Below are positions 1 through 7,070 of a stretch of DNA of 22,958 bases, piece after piece. Under the pieces are notes generated by a model. That model was not told the DNA's origin, made no database searches, and saw nothing but the letters and a program-made list of their open reading frames with translations. The stretch's first letter is position 1; each line of letters opens with the position of its first letter. The position numbers and the translations under genes were made by a program. Where the stretch lies: positions 1-22,958 of the forward strand of contig JAFLEE010000081.1 of assembly GCA_017302015.1 (NCBI GenBank), written 5' to 3'. This DNA is from Spirochaetota bacterium. Its GTDB lineage: Bacteria > Spirochaetota > UBA12135 > COTS27 > JAFLEE01.

Positions 1-14
1 TGGCCCAATTCCAG

Positions 15-1607
15 GTGCGTTTCAGCCTCCAATGGCAGTTCCTGCTCATGGTGTCGCTGTTCACCGTGGTGCTCGCCGGGGTGCCGAGCCTGGCGCTCCT
101 CGATTTCACCCAGAAACGGCTGCTCGAAGAGATGGACCAGCGCGCCGCGCTGCTCCTGGACGCGCTCGTCGGGGTGGCCGCCGACGCCATCGTGCAGGAA
201 GACCCCCTGGCGCTCAACGACGCCATCCAGCGCTACATCGTCCTCGACGATATCCAGAACATCTCGGTCTTCGACGACAATAACCGCGTCCTCTTCTATG
301 CCGACGGGGAAGCGGTGCTCACCCACGCCGCCGTCCTCCAGAACCCGTCCCTCGCCGCCCGGCTCCTGGAGAGCCCCGTGGCGGCGGCCGTGTTCGCCTC
401 CAACCGCGCCCTCTGGCGGGGACACCGCTATTTCAACCAGCCCCTCAAACCCATGAAATGCGTCGAGACCGCCCCCGCCACGGGGCGCACCGGCCTCCTC
501 TACGATTACTCCCTCCCCATCACCCACGCCAGCGCGGCCATCCAGAAGCAACTCGGTACCTTGCGCGTCTCCTTTTCCACCCGCCGGGTCTTCGAATCCC
601 TCGAACGAACCCGTCGGCGCATGGGGTACGGCCTCGGAGGCCTGCTCGTCCTCGCCCTCGCCGGCACCTTCCTCCTCTCGCGCCAGATCACGGTGCCCAT
701 CCTCCGCCTGGCCCGGGATGTCCAAACCGTCGCCGCGGGCGACCTCAGCCACCGCATCCAGGTCAGCAGCCGGGATGAGATCGGCCTGCTCGCCTCCGAG
801 TTCAATCTGATGACCACCGCGCTCTCCCAGGCCCAGAAAGCCCTGGTGGCCCGGGCGCTGGTGCAGCGCGACCTGGAACTCGCCGCCCAGATCCAGGCCT
901 CCCTCATCCCTTCGGGCACGATCCGCCGGGGCGGCCTCAGCGTAGCCGGGCGCAGCATCCCGGCCCGGGAGATGGGCGGGGATTATTTCGACGTGATGGA
1001 AATCGACGCCAAGCGCACCGCCGTGGTGGTCAGCGACGTCTCGGGCAAGGGCGTGAGCGCCGCCCTCATCATGGTGATGCTGAAGTCTGCCCTCCAGACC
1101 GCCGTGGCCTCCGGCACCCGCGACCCGGCCCGCCTCTGCGCCCTCACCAATCGCCTGCTCCACCGCCAGACCTCCCCCGATAAGTACGCCACCCTCCACA
1201 TCGCGGTCATCGACGGGGAGAGCGGCGAGGCGGTCTTCACCAACGCCGGCCACGGGGTGCTGCGCATCTACCGCCGTAGTGAGGATCTCTTCGAGGAGCA
1301 CCTGGTTCCGGCGATCCCCCTCGGCATGTCATCCGAGACCGCCTTCAACCAAGAATCCTTCCGCCTCTCCCCGGGCGATTTCATCTGTTTCTACACCGAC
1401 GGGCTCACGGAATGCCGCGACGCCTCGGGGGACCGCTACGGCTGGGGCCGCCTTTCGGCCTATCTGCGCGCCCACCGGGACGCGGGCGCCCCCGAATTGG
1501 TAGAGGGCATCCTGCGCCACCATGACGAATTCAGGGGGGAGCGCGAGGTGACCGACGATTTGACCATCGTGGTGGCCCGCTTCGATCCCCCGGCCATCAG
1601 TGTATAA
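15..1607 (+). CDS. Membrane-bound SpoIIE/PP2C-family serine phosphatase with HAMP domain
   Basis: Predicted inner-membrane signalling phosphatase that would dephosphorylate Ser/Thr on a partner such as an anti-sigma-factor antagonist. Visible order: TM1 at about residues 7-29, an extracytoplasmic sensor region at about 30-203, TM2 at about 204-222, HAMP at about 223-275, a linker helix, then a PP2C_SIG domain from about 305. Metal-binding PP2C motifs are present: GGDYFDV at 321-327, SDVSGKGV at 340-347, FTNAGHGV at 408-415, YTDGLTE at 460-466 and DDLT at 514-517. The GTG at 15 is the first start that gives a sensible N-terminal membrane segment, but the frame is open to the window edge and no ribosome site is visible in the 14 bases before it. 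The true start may therefore lie outside. No cognate anti-sigma or STAS gene is adjacent. The family call is firm; the target is unknown. Confidence 0.9.
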   Translation: MRFSLQWQFLLMVSLFTVVLAGVPSLALLDFTQKRLLEEMDQRAALLLDALVGVAADAIVQEDPLALNDAIQRYIVLDDIQNISVFDDNNRVLFYADGEAVLTHAAVLQNPSLAARLLESPVAAAVFASNRALWRGHRYFNQPLKPMKCVETAPATGRTGLLYDYSLPITHASAAIQKQLGTLRVSFSTRRVFESLERTRRRMGYGLGGLLVLALAGTFLLSRQITVPILRLARDVQTVAAGDLSHRIQVSSRDEIGLLASEFNLMTTALSQAQKALVARALVQRDLELAAQIQASLIPSGTIRRGGLSVAGRSIPAREMGGDYFDVMEIDAKRTAVVVSDVSGKGVSAALIMVMLKSALQTAVASGTRDPARLCALTNRLLHRQTSPDKYATLHIAVIDGESGEAVFTNAGHGVLRIYRRSEDLFEEHLVPAIPLGMSSETAFNQESFRLSPGDFICFYTDGLTECRDASGDRYGWGRLSAYLRAHRDAGAPELVEGILRHHDEFRGEREVTDDLTIVVARFDPPAISV

Positions 1608-1608
1608 T
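1601..1608 (+). promoter_or_regulatory. Perfect TATAAT -10-like box overlapping the upstream stop codon
   Basis: TATAAT at 1603-1608 includes the TAA stop of the phosphatase gene. The predicted transcription start is near 1615, only about 7 nt before the EIIA ATG at 1622. No good -35 hexamer is seen 16-18 bp upstream. It may be a genuine promoter for the EIIA-rpiB-ribH-nusB run. Chance is not excluded, although AT-rich hexamers are rare in this GC-rich sequence. Confidence 0.4.
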
Positions 1609-1621
1609 CTCCGAAGCCCGA

Positions 1622-2083
1622 ATGGATCCCGCGCGTTTCATCGACCCGAAAAATATCGTCCCCGACCTCCAGGGGGGCGGCAAACGTGAAGTCATCGAGG
1701 AACTCCTCGACCGACTGATCGCCACGGAGACCGTCTCGCCCCAGCACCGCGAAGAGATCCTCCACGAACTCCTGGAACGCGAGAATAAGGGCTCCACGGC
1801 CATCGGCTTCGAGATCGCCATCCCCCACGCCAAGACCGACCAGGTAGCCGAGATCGCCGTGGCCCTCGGCCTCCACCGCGCGGGAATCCCCTATAATACC
1901 AACGACGGCAAGCCGGTGCGCATCTGCATCCTCACCCTCTCCTCCAAGAAGGCCACCGGCCCCCACCTCCAGTTCATGGCCACCATCTGCAACCAACTGA
2001 AAGAGGAGAAGGTGCGCAAAAACCTCCTCGCGTGCAAGACGGCGGAGCAGGTCGACGCCCTGCTGAAGAAAACGGCCTCCTGA
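1622..2083 (+). CDS. PTS EIIA (fructose/nitrogen-type, PtsN-like) protein
   Basis: Cytoplasmic phosphoryl-carrier domain of the PTS_EIIA_2 family, 153 residues, which is the normal length for a free-standing EIIA-Ntr protein. The phosphorylatable histidine is His69 in the signature GFEIAIPHAK (62-71), the typical PtsN pattern. No EIIB/EIIC, HPr or EI gene is in view, so a regulatory role rather than a transport role is more likely. This is inference from the PtsN family. The ATG at 1622 has no clear Shine-Dalgarno sequence and sits just 13 nt after a TATAAT box, so the message may have a very short leader. The gene is followed 7 nt later by rpiB and probably starts the operon. Confidence 0.88.
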   Translation: MDPARFIDPKNIVPDLQGGGKREVIEELLDRLIATETVSPQHREEILHELLERENKGSTAIGFEIAIPHAKTDQVAEIAVALGLHRAGIPYNTNDGKPVRICILTLSSKKATGPHLQFMATICNQLKEEKVRKNLLACKTAEQVDALLKKTAS

Positions 2084-2090
2084 GGTCCCC

Positions 2091-2531
2091 ATGCGCATCC
2101 TGGCGGCGGCCGACCACGGCGGCTTCGAACTCAAGAACCTCATCGTCGCGCACCTGCGGGGCCGGGGCTTCGACCTCGTCGATCTGGGCGTGAACGACGG
2201 GGCCTCCGTCGACTATCCCGACCTCGCCCGGCGCGCCGTCGAAACCTACCGCGGGGGGGGCTTCGAGTTCGGCCTCCTCTTCTGCGGCACGGGCATCGGC
2301 ATCTCCATCGCCGCGAACAAGATGAACGGCATCCGCTGCGCCCTCCCCTTCACCCCCTTCATGGCGGAGATGGCCCGCGCCCATAATAACGCCAATTTCC
2401 TCGCCTTCGGGGGCCGGGTCGAATACCCCGTACCGGTCGCCGCCCTCGTCGACGCCTTCCTCGCCGCCAAGCATGAAGGCGGTCGCCACGGGGACCGCGT
2501 CAAGAAAATCCACGCCCTGGAGGACACATGA
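2091..2531 (+). CDS. rpiB: Ribose-5-phosphate isomerase B
   Basis: Interconverts ribose-5-phosphate and ribulose-5-phosphate in the pentose phosphate pathway, in the cytoplasm. The 146-residue length matches the RpiB/LacAB family. Conserved elements: DHGG at 8-11, catalytic Cys65 in FCGTGIGIS (64-72), and His98 in the ARAHNNANFLAFGGR stretch (95-109). These positions correspond closely to Cys66 and His99 of the E. coli enzyme. A GAGG sequence precedes the ATG at a suitable distance and overlaps the end of the EIIA gene. The stop overlaps the ribH start as ATGA, so the two are likely translationally coupled. Ribulose-5-phosphate is the precursor of one lumazine synthase substrate, so the pairing with ribH makes metabolic sense. 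Confidence 0.93.
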   Translation: MRILAAADHGGFELKNLIVAHLRGRGFDLVDLGVNDGASVDYPDLARRAVETYRGGGFEFGLLFCGTGIGISIAANKMNGIRCALPFTPFMAEMARAHNNANFLAFGGRVEYPVPVAALVDAFLAAKHEGGRHGDRVKKIHALEDT

Positions 2532-2992
2532 TCTACGAAGGCGAAAGCGACGCCCGGGGGCTCAAGGTCCTCATCCTCGTCAGCCGGTTCAACGACCTCA
2601 TCACCCGCAAGCTCCTCGACGGGGCCCGCGACGGGCTGCGCCGCATGGGCGCCGCCGAGGCCGATGTCGATACCGCGTTCACCCCGGGGGCCTACGAACT
2701 CCCCTTCGCCGCCTCGACCGCCGCGAAAAGCGGCCGGTGGCAGGCGATCATCGCCCTGGGCTGCGTCATCAAGGGCGATACCGCCCATTTCGACTACGTC
2801 GCCGGCGAGGCCGCCTCCGGGATTTCCCGGGCGATGAACGAGGGCGGCGTGCCCGTGGCCTTCGGCGTGCTCACCGTCGACACCCTCGAGCAAGCCCTCG
2901 ACCGCTGCGGCGGCAAGCACGGCAATAAGGGCGCCGAGGCCGCTTCGGTCGCCGTCGAGATGGCCCGCCTCGCCGCTAAACTCAAGAAATGA
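2528..2992 (+). CDS. ribH: 6,7-dimethyl-8-ribityllumazine synthase
   Basis: Penultimate riboflavin enzyme. It condenses 5-amino-6-ribitylaminouracil with 3,4-dihydroxy-2-butanone 4-phosphate. The 154-residue length is standard for a beta-subunit-type lumazine synthase. Conserved motifs: SRFND (19-23), PGAYELP (53-59), GCVIKGDTAHFDYV (78-91) with the likely catalytic His87, FGVLTVDT (112-119) and GNKGAEAA (132-139). Arg126 corresponds to the conserved phosphate/active-site arginine of the family. A good GGAGG lies before the ATG, which overlaps the rpiB stop (ATGA). Its own stop overlaps the nusB start in the same way. No other rib genes are in the window. Confidence 0.95.
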   Translation: MIYEGESDARGLKVLILVSRFNDLITRKLLDGARDGLRRMGAAEADVDTAFTPGAYELPFAASTAAKSGRWQAIIALGCVIKGDTAHFDYVAGEAASGISRAMNEGGVPVAFGVLTVDTLEQALDRCGGKHGNKGAEAASVAVEMARLAAKLKK

Positions 2993-3594
2993 CCATGGAG
3001 ACCCCGGAACCCCCGGTTCCCGGGAAGCCGAAGATCCGCATCAAATTGCTGCGGCCGCCGCCGCCGCCGGGGACCAAGCCGCCCGAGAAGACCAAGGTCC
3101 TGAAGAAGATCCTGTCCGTCGAGGTGCCCACGGTCGTCGGCGGGCGCATGAACGAGCGGCGCCTCGGCCGCATGCTCGCGCTCCAGGCGCTCTACGCCAG
3201 CGAGAGCCAACCCGGCCTCAGCACCGAGGAACTCCTCAGTTTCGTCGTGGACGGGAAGCCCGATAAAAAAGCGCTGGCCTTCGCGGCCCTCCTCGTCGAC
3301 GGGGTGCGGGGCCACCTGGCCGAACTCGACGCGCTCATCATCCCCCGCCTGGTCAATTGGGAGTTCTCCCGCATCTCCCCGGTGAACAAAGCGATCCTGC
3401 GACTCTCGCTCTTCTCGCTCCTCTACCACCCCGACATCCCGCCCAAGGTCACCCTCAACGAGGCCGTCGACCTCGCCAAGATGTTCTCCGAGACCGACGA
3501 CTTCAAGTTCATCAACGCCCTGCTCGACCGGGTGCGGCGCGACCGGGCGAAACCCGAACTCCCGCCCGGCGCCCCCCCCGCCACCCCGTCGTGA
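2989..3594 (+). CDS. nusB: Transcription antitermination factor NusB with proline/lysine-rich N-terminal extension
   Basis: NusB binds boxA RNA with NusE (ribosomal protein S10) and promotes antitermination at rRNA operons. The canonical all-helical domain runs from about Met54 (RRLGRMLALQALYA) to LNEAVDLAKMF (156-166) and KFINALLDRVRRD (173-185). Residues 1-53 are unusual: a basic, proline-rich leader containing five consecutive prolines (23-27) and several lysines. An alternative start at 3148 (Met54) would give a normal-length NusB. It has no convincing ribosome site and would leave a gap of about 155 bp, whereas the start at 2989 overlaps the ribH stop (ATGA). I prefer 2989. The C-terminal 15 residues are proline-rich too. 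The ORF ends in a GTGA overlap with the next gene. Confidence 0.88.
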   Translation: MTMETPEPPVPGKPKIRIKLLRPPPPPGTKPPEKTKVLKKILSVEVPTVVGGRMNERRLGRMLALQALYASESQPGLSTEELLSFVVDGKPDKKALAFAALLVDGVRGHLAELDALIIPRLVNWEFSRISPVNKAILRLSLFSLLYHPDIPPKVTLNEAVDLAKMFSETDDFKFINALLDRVRRDRAKPELPPGAPPATPS

Positions 3595-5486
3595 GCCCCC
3601 GACGCTCCTTCCTCCTCTACGCCTTCGTCCTGTTCGCCTTAGGGGTCCTGCTCCTCGGCTGGTTCCTCCTGCGCGGCATGCATTTCGGCCGCCCCTTCGG
3701 GGGGTCCGAATCCCAGGCCCGGGCCTTCTCGTGGCGCCTCGAGATCAATAACGCCAATACCTTCTACAAGAACCAGCAGTACGAGCAGGCGCTGCGCCTC
3801 TTGGCCGGCTTCCCGGTGGACGAACTGAAGCCCCGCCAGCGCCAAACGGTCCTCCTCCTCCAGGCCTCCGCGGCCCGGGCCCTCGGCCTCTACGCCACCG
3901 CCATCGAGTTTGGCGACCGCGCCCTGCGCATCGAGGCGACCCCCTTCGGCTATTTCCTCAAGGGGCTCATCCAGGAGGGCGGGGGCCAGCTCGACGCGGC
4001 CGCGGCCTCCTGGCAGGAAGCCCTGCGCCTTGACGGCGACTACGCCCCCGCCCGGGAGCGTCTGGGCGACGCCGCCTTCTTCCGCAAGGACTACCGGCGC
4101 GCCATGGATTATTACCGCAAGGGCAAGGGCCCCGGCGGGGCGGTGTCGGAACCCGCGGTGCTCAAGCGCGCCGCGGCCCATTACCTCCTCGGGGAGGACG
4201 GGGAAACCCTCAAGCTCGCCGAATGGTACCTCGAGAAGTCCAAGTCGGCCCGCGACGCCGAACTCGCCTGGCTCCTGAAGGCCATCGCCGCCGCCGCCCT
4301 CGACCGGCCCCGGGACGCCGACGAGGCCTTCCAGAAGGCCACCGGCCTCGCCTCCCTCGGCGACAAGCATTTCTACAAGTACTATTACGCGCTCTTCCTC
4401 ATCCGCCAGAAGCAGTATCCCCAGGCCGTGGAGATGCTGGGTCAGATAACCTTCATCGCCGGCGAACGCAACCCCGCCGCCCATTTCGCCCTCGGGCTCC
4501 TCTATTTCCGCAACCAGAATTGGGAGCAGAGCCTCCTCTACCTCGACCGCAACCGGCGCTTCGCCTCGGAGCAGCCCGATCTCTACTACTACGGGGTGGC
4601 GCTCTATAAGCTCGGCCGCCTGAACGAGGCCCTCGCCTGCTTCGAACTCATCCGGGCCCGAAAGCGGGCCGACGAGTACTCCCTCTCCGCTACCCTCCTC
4701 GCCGCGATCTGCCAGGCGCGCCTCGGCCGCGAGGAGCAGAGCCAGAGCCTGGTGGATGAGGCCCTCGACGTATGGCGCGACGACGTGCGCGCGGTCTACA
4801 CCCTCGCCTATATCACCCTCTTCCATAAGCAGAAGAAGTTCATGGAGAAGCTCCAGCCCTGGCTGGGCCGCCCCGGCTACCCCCAACTCGCCCTGCTTCT
4901 GGCGGACTACCACCTCCAGGACGGGCGCACGGCCCAGGCCCTCGCCGCGGTGAACGAGTATCTGCAGAAGAACCGGCCCCTGCCCCGGGTGACCAAGATC
5001 GCGGGCGACCTCTACGGCCGGCTGAAGGATTTCCGCCACGCCGAGGAGGCCTACCTCGACGCCCTCGGCCTGAGCACCGACGACGCCGAGAAGCGCCGCA
5101 TCCTCAATAACCTGGCGTGGGTCCGCTGGTGGAAGCCCGTGGCGCCCAATACCCTGGAAGCGCGCACCCGGCAGGCCGAGGAAGCCCGCGCCACCCTCGA
5201 AGACGCCCTGCGCCAGGAGCCCGACGATCCGGGCTTCCTCTTCAATAGCGGCGTGTTCGCCCGGGCGTCGGGCCAGAACGACGTCTTCGCCGACCGGATG
5301 GAGAAGGCCCTCGCCCACCTCGACCTCACCCAGGATAAAAAACTCCGCTCCCGGGTCCGCCACGAAAAGGGGCTCCTTCTCTTGGAGGAGGGCCGCCGTC
5401 AGGCCGCCCGGGAATCCCTGCGGCAGGCCCTCGAAGAAGATCCCCAGAACCAGGCCGCCGAATTGGACTTCAAGAGGCTCCCCTGA
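3591..5486 (+). CDS. Membrane-anchored tetratricopeptide-repeat protein
   Basis: 631-residue TPR protein with one N-terminal transmembrane anchor (about residues 7-28) and a long repeat domain probably outside the cytoplasm. The helical repeats begin at about residue 53 (NNANTFYKNQQYEQALRLL) and continue almost to the C terminus, with clear A..G/Y..A.....AL patterns such as LGLLYFRNQNWEQSLLYLD and KGLLLLEEGRRQAARESLRQAL. The chosen start is the GTG at 3591, overlapping the nusB stop as GTGA. It places the hydrophobic anchor right at the N terminus. The same frame is open further upstream inside nusB, but that stretch is arginine/proline-rich out-of-frame translation and not real. TPR proteins of this type act as scaffolds; the partner is not evident. 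It sits between nusB and an SDR gene in the coupled run. Confidence 0.85.
   Translation: MSPRRSFLLYAFVLFALGVLLLGWFLLRGMHFGRPFGGSESQARAFSWRLEINNANTFYKNQQYEQALRLLAGFPVDELKPRQRQTVLLLQASAARALGLYATAIEFGDRALRIEATPFGYFLKGLIQEGGGQLDAAAASWQEALRLDGDYAPARERLGDAAFFRKDYRRAMDYYRKGKGPGGAVSEPAVLKRAAAHYLLGEDGETLKLAEWYLEKSKSARDAELAWLLKAIAAAALDRPRDADEAFQKATGLASLGDKHFYKYYYALFLIRQKQYPQAVEMLGQITFIAGERNPAAHFALGLLYFRNQNWEQSLLYLDRNRRFASEQPDLYYYGVALYKLGRLNEALACFELIRARKRADEYSLSATLLAAICQARLGREEQSQSLVDEALDVWRDDVRAVYTLAYITLFHKQKKFMEKLQPWLGRPGYPQLALLLADYHLQDGRTAQALAAVNEYLQKNRPLPRVTKIAGDLYGRLKDFRHAEEAYLDALGLSTDDAEKRRILNNLAWVRWWKPVAPNTLEARTRQAEEARATLEDALRQEPDDPGFLFNSGVFARASGQNDVFADRMEKALAHLDLTQDKKLRSRVRHEKGLLLLEEGRRQAARESLRQALEEDPQNQAAELDFKRLP
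5473..5485 (+). promoter_or_regulatory. Ribosome-binding site and probable CTG start of the SDR gene
   Basis: AGAGG at 5473-5477 lies 5 nt before a CTG at 5483-5485. That CTG overlaps the TGA stop of the TPR gene as CTGA. There is no ATG, GTG or TTG in this frame upstream of the conserved nucleotide-binding motif, so the CTG decides the start. Confidence 0.55.
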
Positions 5487-6193
5487 GCGCCGAAAACGCC
5501 GCCCTCCTCACCGGCGCCGCCCGGCGCGTGGGCGCCGCCATGGCCCGCCACCTGGCCCGCCGGGGTTGGAACCTCATCCTTCACTACCATTCCTCCCGCG
5601 AAGAGGTGGAAGCCGTCCAGCGGGATGCCGAAGCGTTAGGCCGGAAAGTGCACCTGCTCCAGCGCGACCTCGCCGGCGAACACGGGGCCCGGGGCCTCGT
5701 GGCCGAGGCCCACGAACGCCTGCCGGGCCTCCGGCTGCTGGTCAATAACGCCAGCGTGTTCACCAAGGGCGATCTGGGCGACATCGACCACCTGGAAGCG
5801 ATGGTGCGCATCCACGGCCTCGCGGTGGCCCGCCTCAGTTCCGATTTCCACCGGCTCGCCGGGGGCGGCCAGGTGGTGAACCTCATCGACGCCCAACTCA
5901 GGAGTTACGCGCCGGCGTTCCAGAATTACCGCATCTCCAAACTCTTCCTCGAGGAACTCACGCGCCAGAGCGCGCTGCGTTTCGCCCCCTCGGTGCGCGT
6001 CAACGCCATCGCCCCCGGGCCCATCCTGCCGGCCGAGGGCGACAATGGGGAGCGCTTCGAGGAGACGGTGGCGCGCACGCCGCTCAAGAAGGCCCCGGGT
6101 CTCGACTCCATCCTTCGCTGCCTGGATATCCTCCTCGACAACGAATTCCTCACCGGCCAGGTGCTCTACGCGGATAGCGGGCAACACCTCTAG
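5483..6193 (+). CDS. Short-chain dehydrogenase/reductase, pteridine reductase (PTR1/FolM)-like
   Basis: NADPH-dependent reductase, 236 residues from the CTG at 5483. The Rossmann motif TGAARRVG is at residues 10-17, like TGAAKRLG of pteridine reductases. HYHSS (34-38) resembles the HYHRS of PTR1, and NNAS is at 88-91. The catalytic set is Asp136-Tyr149-Lys153. An Asp 13 residues before the Tyr, in place of the usual SDR serine, is the PTR1 arrangement (Asp181/Tyr194 in Leishmania PTR1). The C-terminal VRVNAIAPGPILP also fits. The likely substrate is a dihydropteridine or related quinonoid compound. A GTG at 5528 would cut off the first half of the nucleotide-binding motif, so the true start must be upstream. 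The CTGA overlap with the TPR stop and the AGAGG at 5473 support CTG. Reductase family firm; substrate moderate. Confidence 0.85.
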   Translation: MSAENAALLTGAARRVGAAMARHLARRGWNLILHYHSSREEVEAVQRDAEALGRKVHLLQRDLAGEHGARGLVAEAHERLPGLRLLVNNASVFTKGDLGDIDHLEAMVRIHGLAVARLSSDFHRLAGGGQVVNLIDAQLRSYAPAFQNYRISKLFLEELTRQSALRFAPSVRVNAIAPGPILPAEGDNGERFEETVARTPLKKAPGLDSILRCLDILLDNEFLTGQVLYADSGQHL

Positions 6194-6234
6194 GCCGCGG
6201 CCCAGCCTAGAACCCGACGCGGGCCCCCGGGGGC
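6190..6234. terminator. GC-rich palindromes between convergent genes, possible bidirectional terminator
   Basis: Convergent genes end at 6193 and 6242. Between them CTAGGC (6190-6195) pairs with GCCTAG (6205-6210), enclosing a GGCCGCGGCC palindrome (6193-6202). A second perfect palindrome, GCCCCCGGGGGC, lies at 6223-6234. Neither is followed by a T tract on either strand, so classical intrinsic termination is uncertain. Confidence 0.3.
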
Positions 6235-6241
6235 GCTTCCG

Positions 6242-6994
6242 TCAGGGGATCGCCAGCGCGCGGTCCATGTCGCTGAGGGCGGCGAGCATGGCGTTGCGGG
6301 TCTCGTCGACGATTTCCATGAGATGGCGCATGGATTTGCCGCGGGTGTGGATGGGCGGGAGCACGCGGATCATGAGGCGGCCGCTTCGCGCGTAGCGCTT
6401 CTTGAAATTGATGAGCGGGTTGAGGGACGAGCAGACCACGGGAATGATGGGCACCTGGGCCTCGATGGCCATGTAGAAGGCCCCCTTCTTGAACGGGAGC
6501 AGGCCGCGGCCGGCCAGGTTGCGGGTGCCCTCGGGGAACATGAAGATCGAGTCGCCCCGCACGGTGAGCGCGTTCACCGCCTGGTCGATGCCCATCACGC
6601 CGCTGCCCGTGCTCTTGCGGTCGATGAAGATATTCCCGAAGAGGGCGTAGAGTTGCCCGATGAACGGGATATAGGCGAGTTCTTTTTTCCCGATGAGCAC
6701 GGTCTTGCGGGGGTAGACGCGGGCGAAGGTGGTGAGGTCGAGGCTGCTCTGGTGGTTGGCCACGTAGATGCAGGGCTGGCACTCGGTCAGGCGCTCTTCC
6801 CCGGAGACCTCGACGCGAAGACCGAGGAACCACCGGGCGAGGTAGCCGTAGAGGCGGCTGAAAACCCGGTTATTGCTGGTATTCTTCCACCGGACCAGGC
6901 CGACGAAGAACGACGCCGCGCTGGAGGGCACGACCCACCCCGCCATCAGGGTGACCCGGACGTAAAAAACGAGGAGTTCCAAGAGTCGCTTCAT
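6242..6994 (-). CDS. plsC: 1-acyl-sn-glycerol-3-phosphate acyltransferase (PlsC-like)
   Basis: Membrane-associated acyltransferase of the PlsC/LPLAT family that would acylate lysophosphatidic acid in phospholipid synthesis. 250 residues, a usual length. Motif I is NHQSSLD (80-86) with catalytic His81 and Asp86. Motif II covers KKELAYIPFIG (103-113), motif III is FPEGTRN (153-159) and motif IV is VPIIPVV (181-187). Hydrophobic N-terminal segments at about 8-34 suit membrane association. The start at 6994 has no Shine-Dalgarno sequence. An extended -10 (TGC-TAAACT) ends six bases before the ATG, so the message may be leaderless. It converges on the SDR gene and is monocistronic as far as can be seen. 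PlsC itself versus a related lysophospholipid acyltransferase cannot be separated. Confidence 0.88.
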   Translation of the reverse strand: MKRLLELLVFYVRVTLMAGWVVPSSAASFFVGLVRWKNTSNNRVFSRLYGYLARWFLGLRVEVSGEERLTECQPCIYVANHQSSLDLTTFARVYPRKTVLIGKKELAYIPFIGQLYALFGNIFIDRKSTGSGVMGIDQAVNALTVRGDSIFMFPEGTRNLAGRGLLPFKKGAFYMAIEAQVPIIPVVCSSLNPLINFKKRYARSGRLMIRVLPPIHTRGKSMRHLMEIVDETRNAMLAALSDMDRALAIP

Positions 6995-7000
6995 GGCGGC

Positions 7001-7009
7001 AGTTTAGCA
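7001..7009 (-). promoter_or_regulatory. Extended -10 promoter immediately before plsC (leaderless position)
   Basis: On the minus strand the sequence reads TGC-TAAACT-GCCGCC-ATG. The TAAACT hexamer ends 6 nt before the start codon, which places the expected transcription start on the A of the ATG. The TGn element may compensate for the absence of a visible -35. Confidence 0.4.
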
Positions 7010-7070
7010 CGGAACCCCCCGAGGCGCCGGACCTACGTATTTGTCCCTGCAGGTGAAATTCCGCCTTCCA

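Noticed and set aside
3639-5363. 574-codon minus-strand ORF within the TPR gene
   Set aside because: It is a shadow of the GC-rich TPR gene, with a Gly/Glu/Val/Leu-rich composition and no domain.
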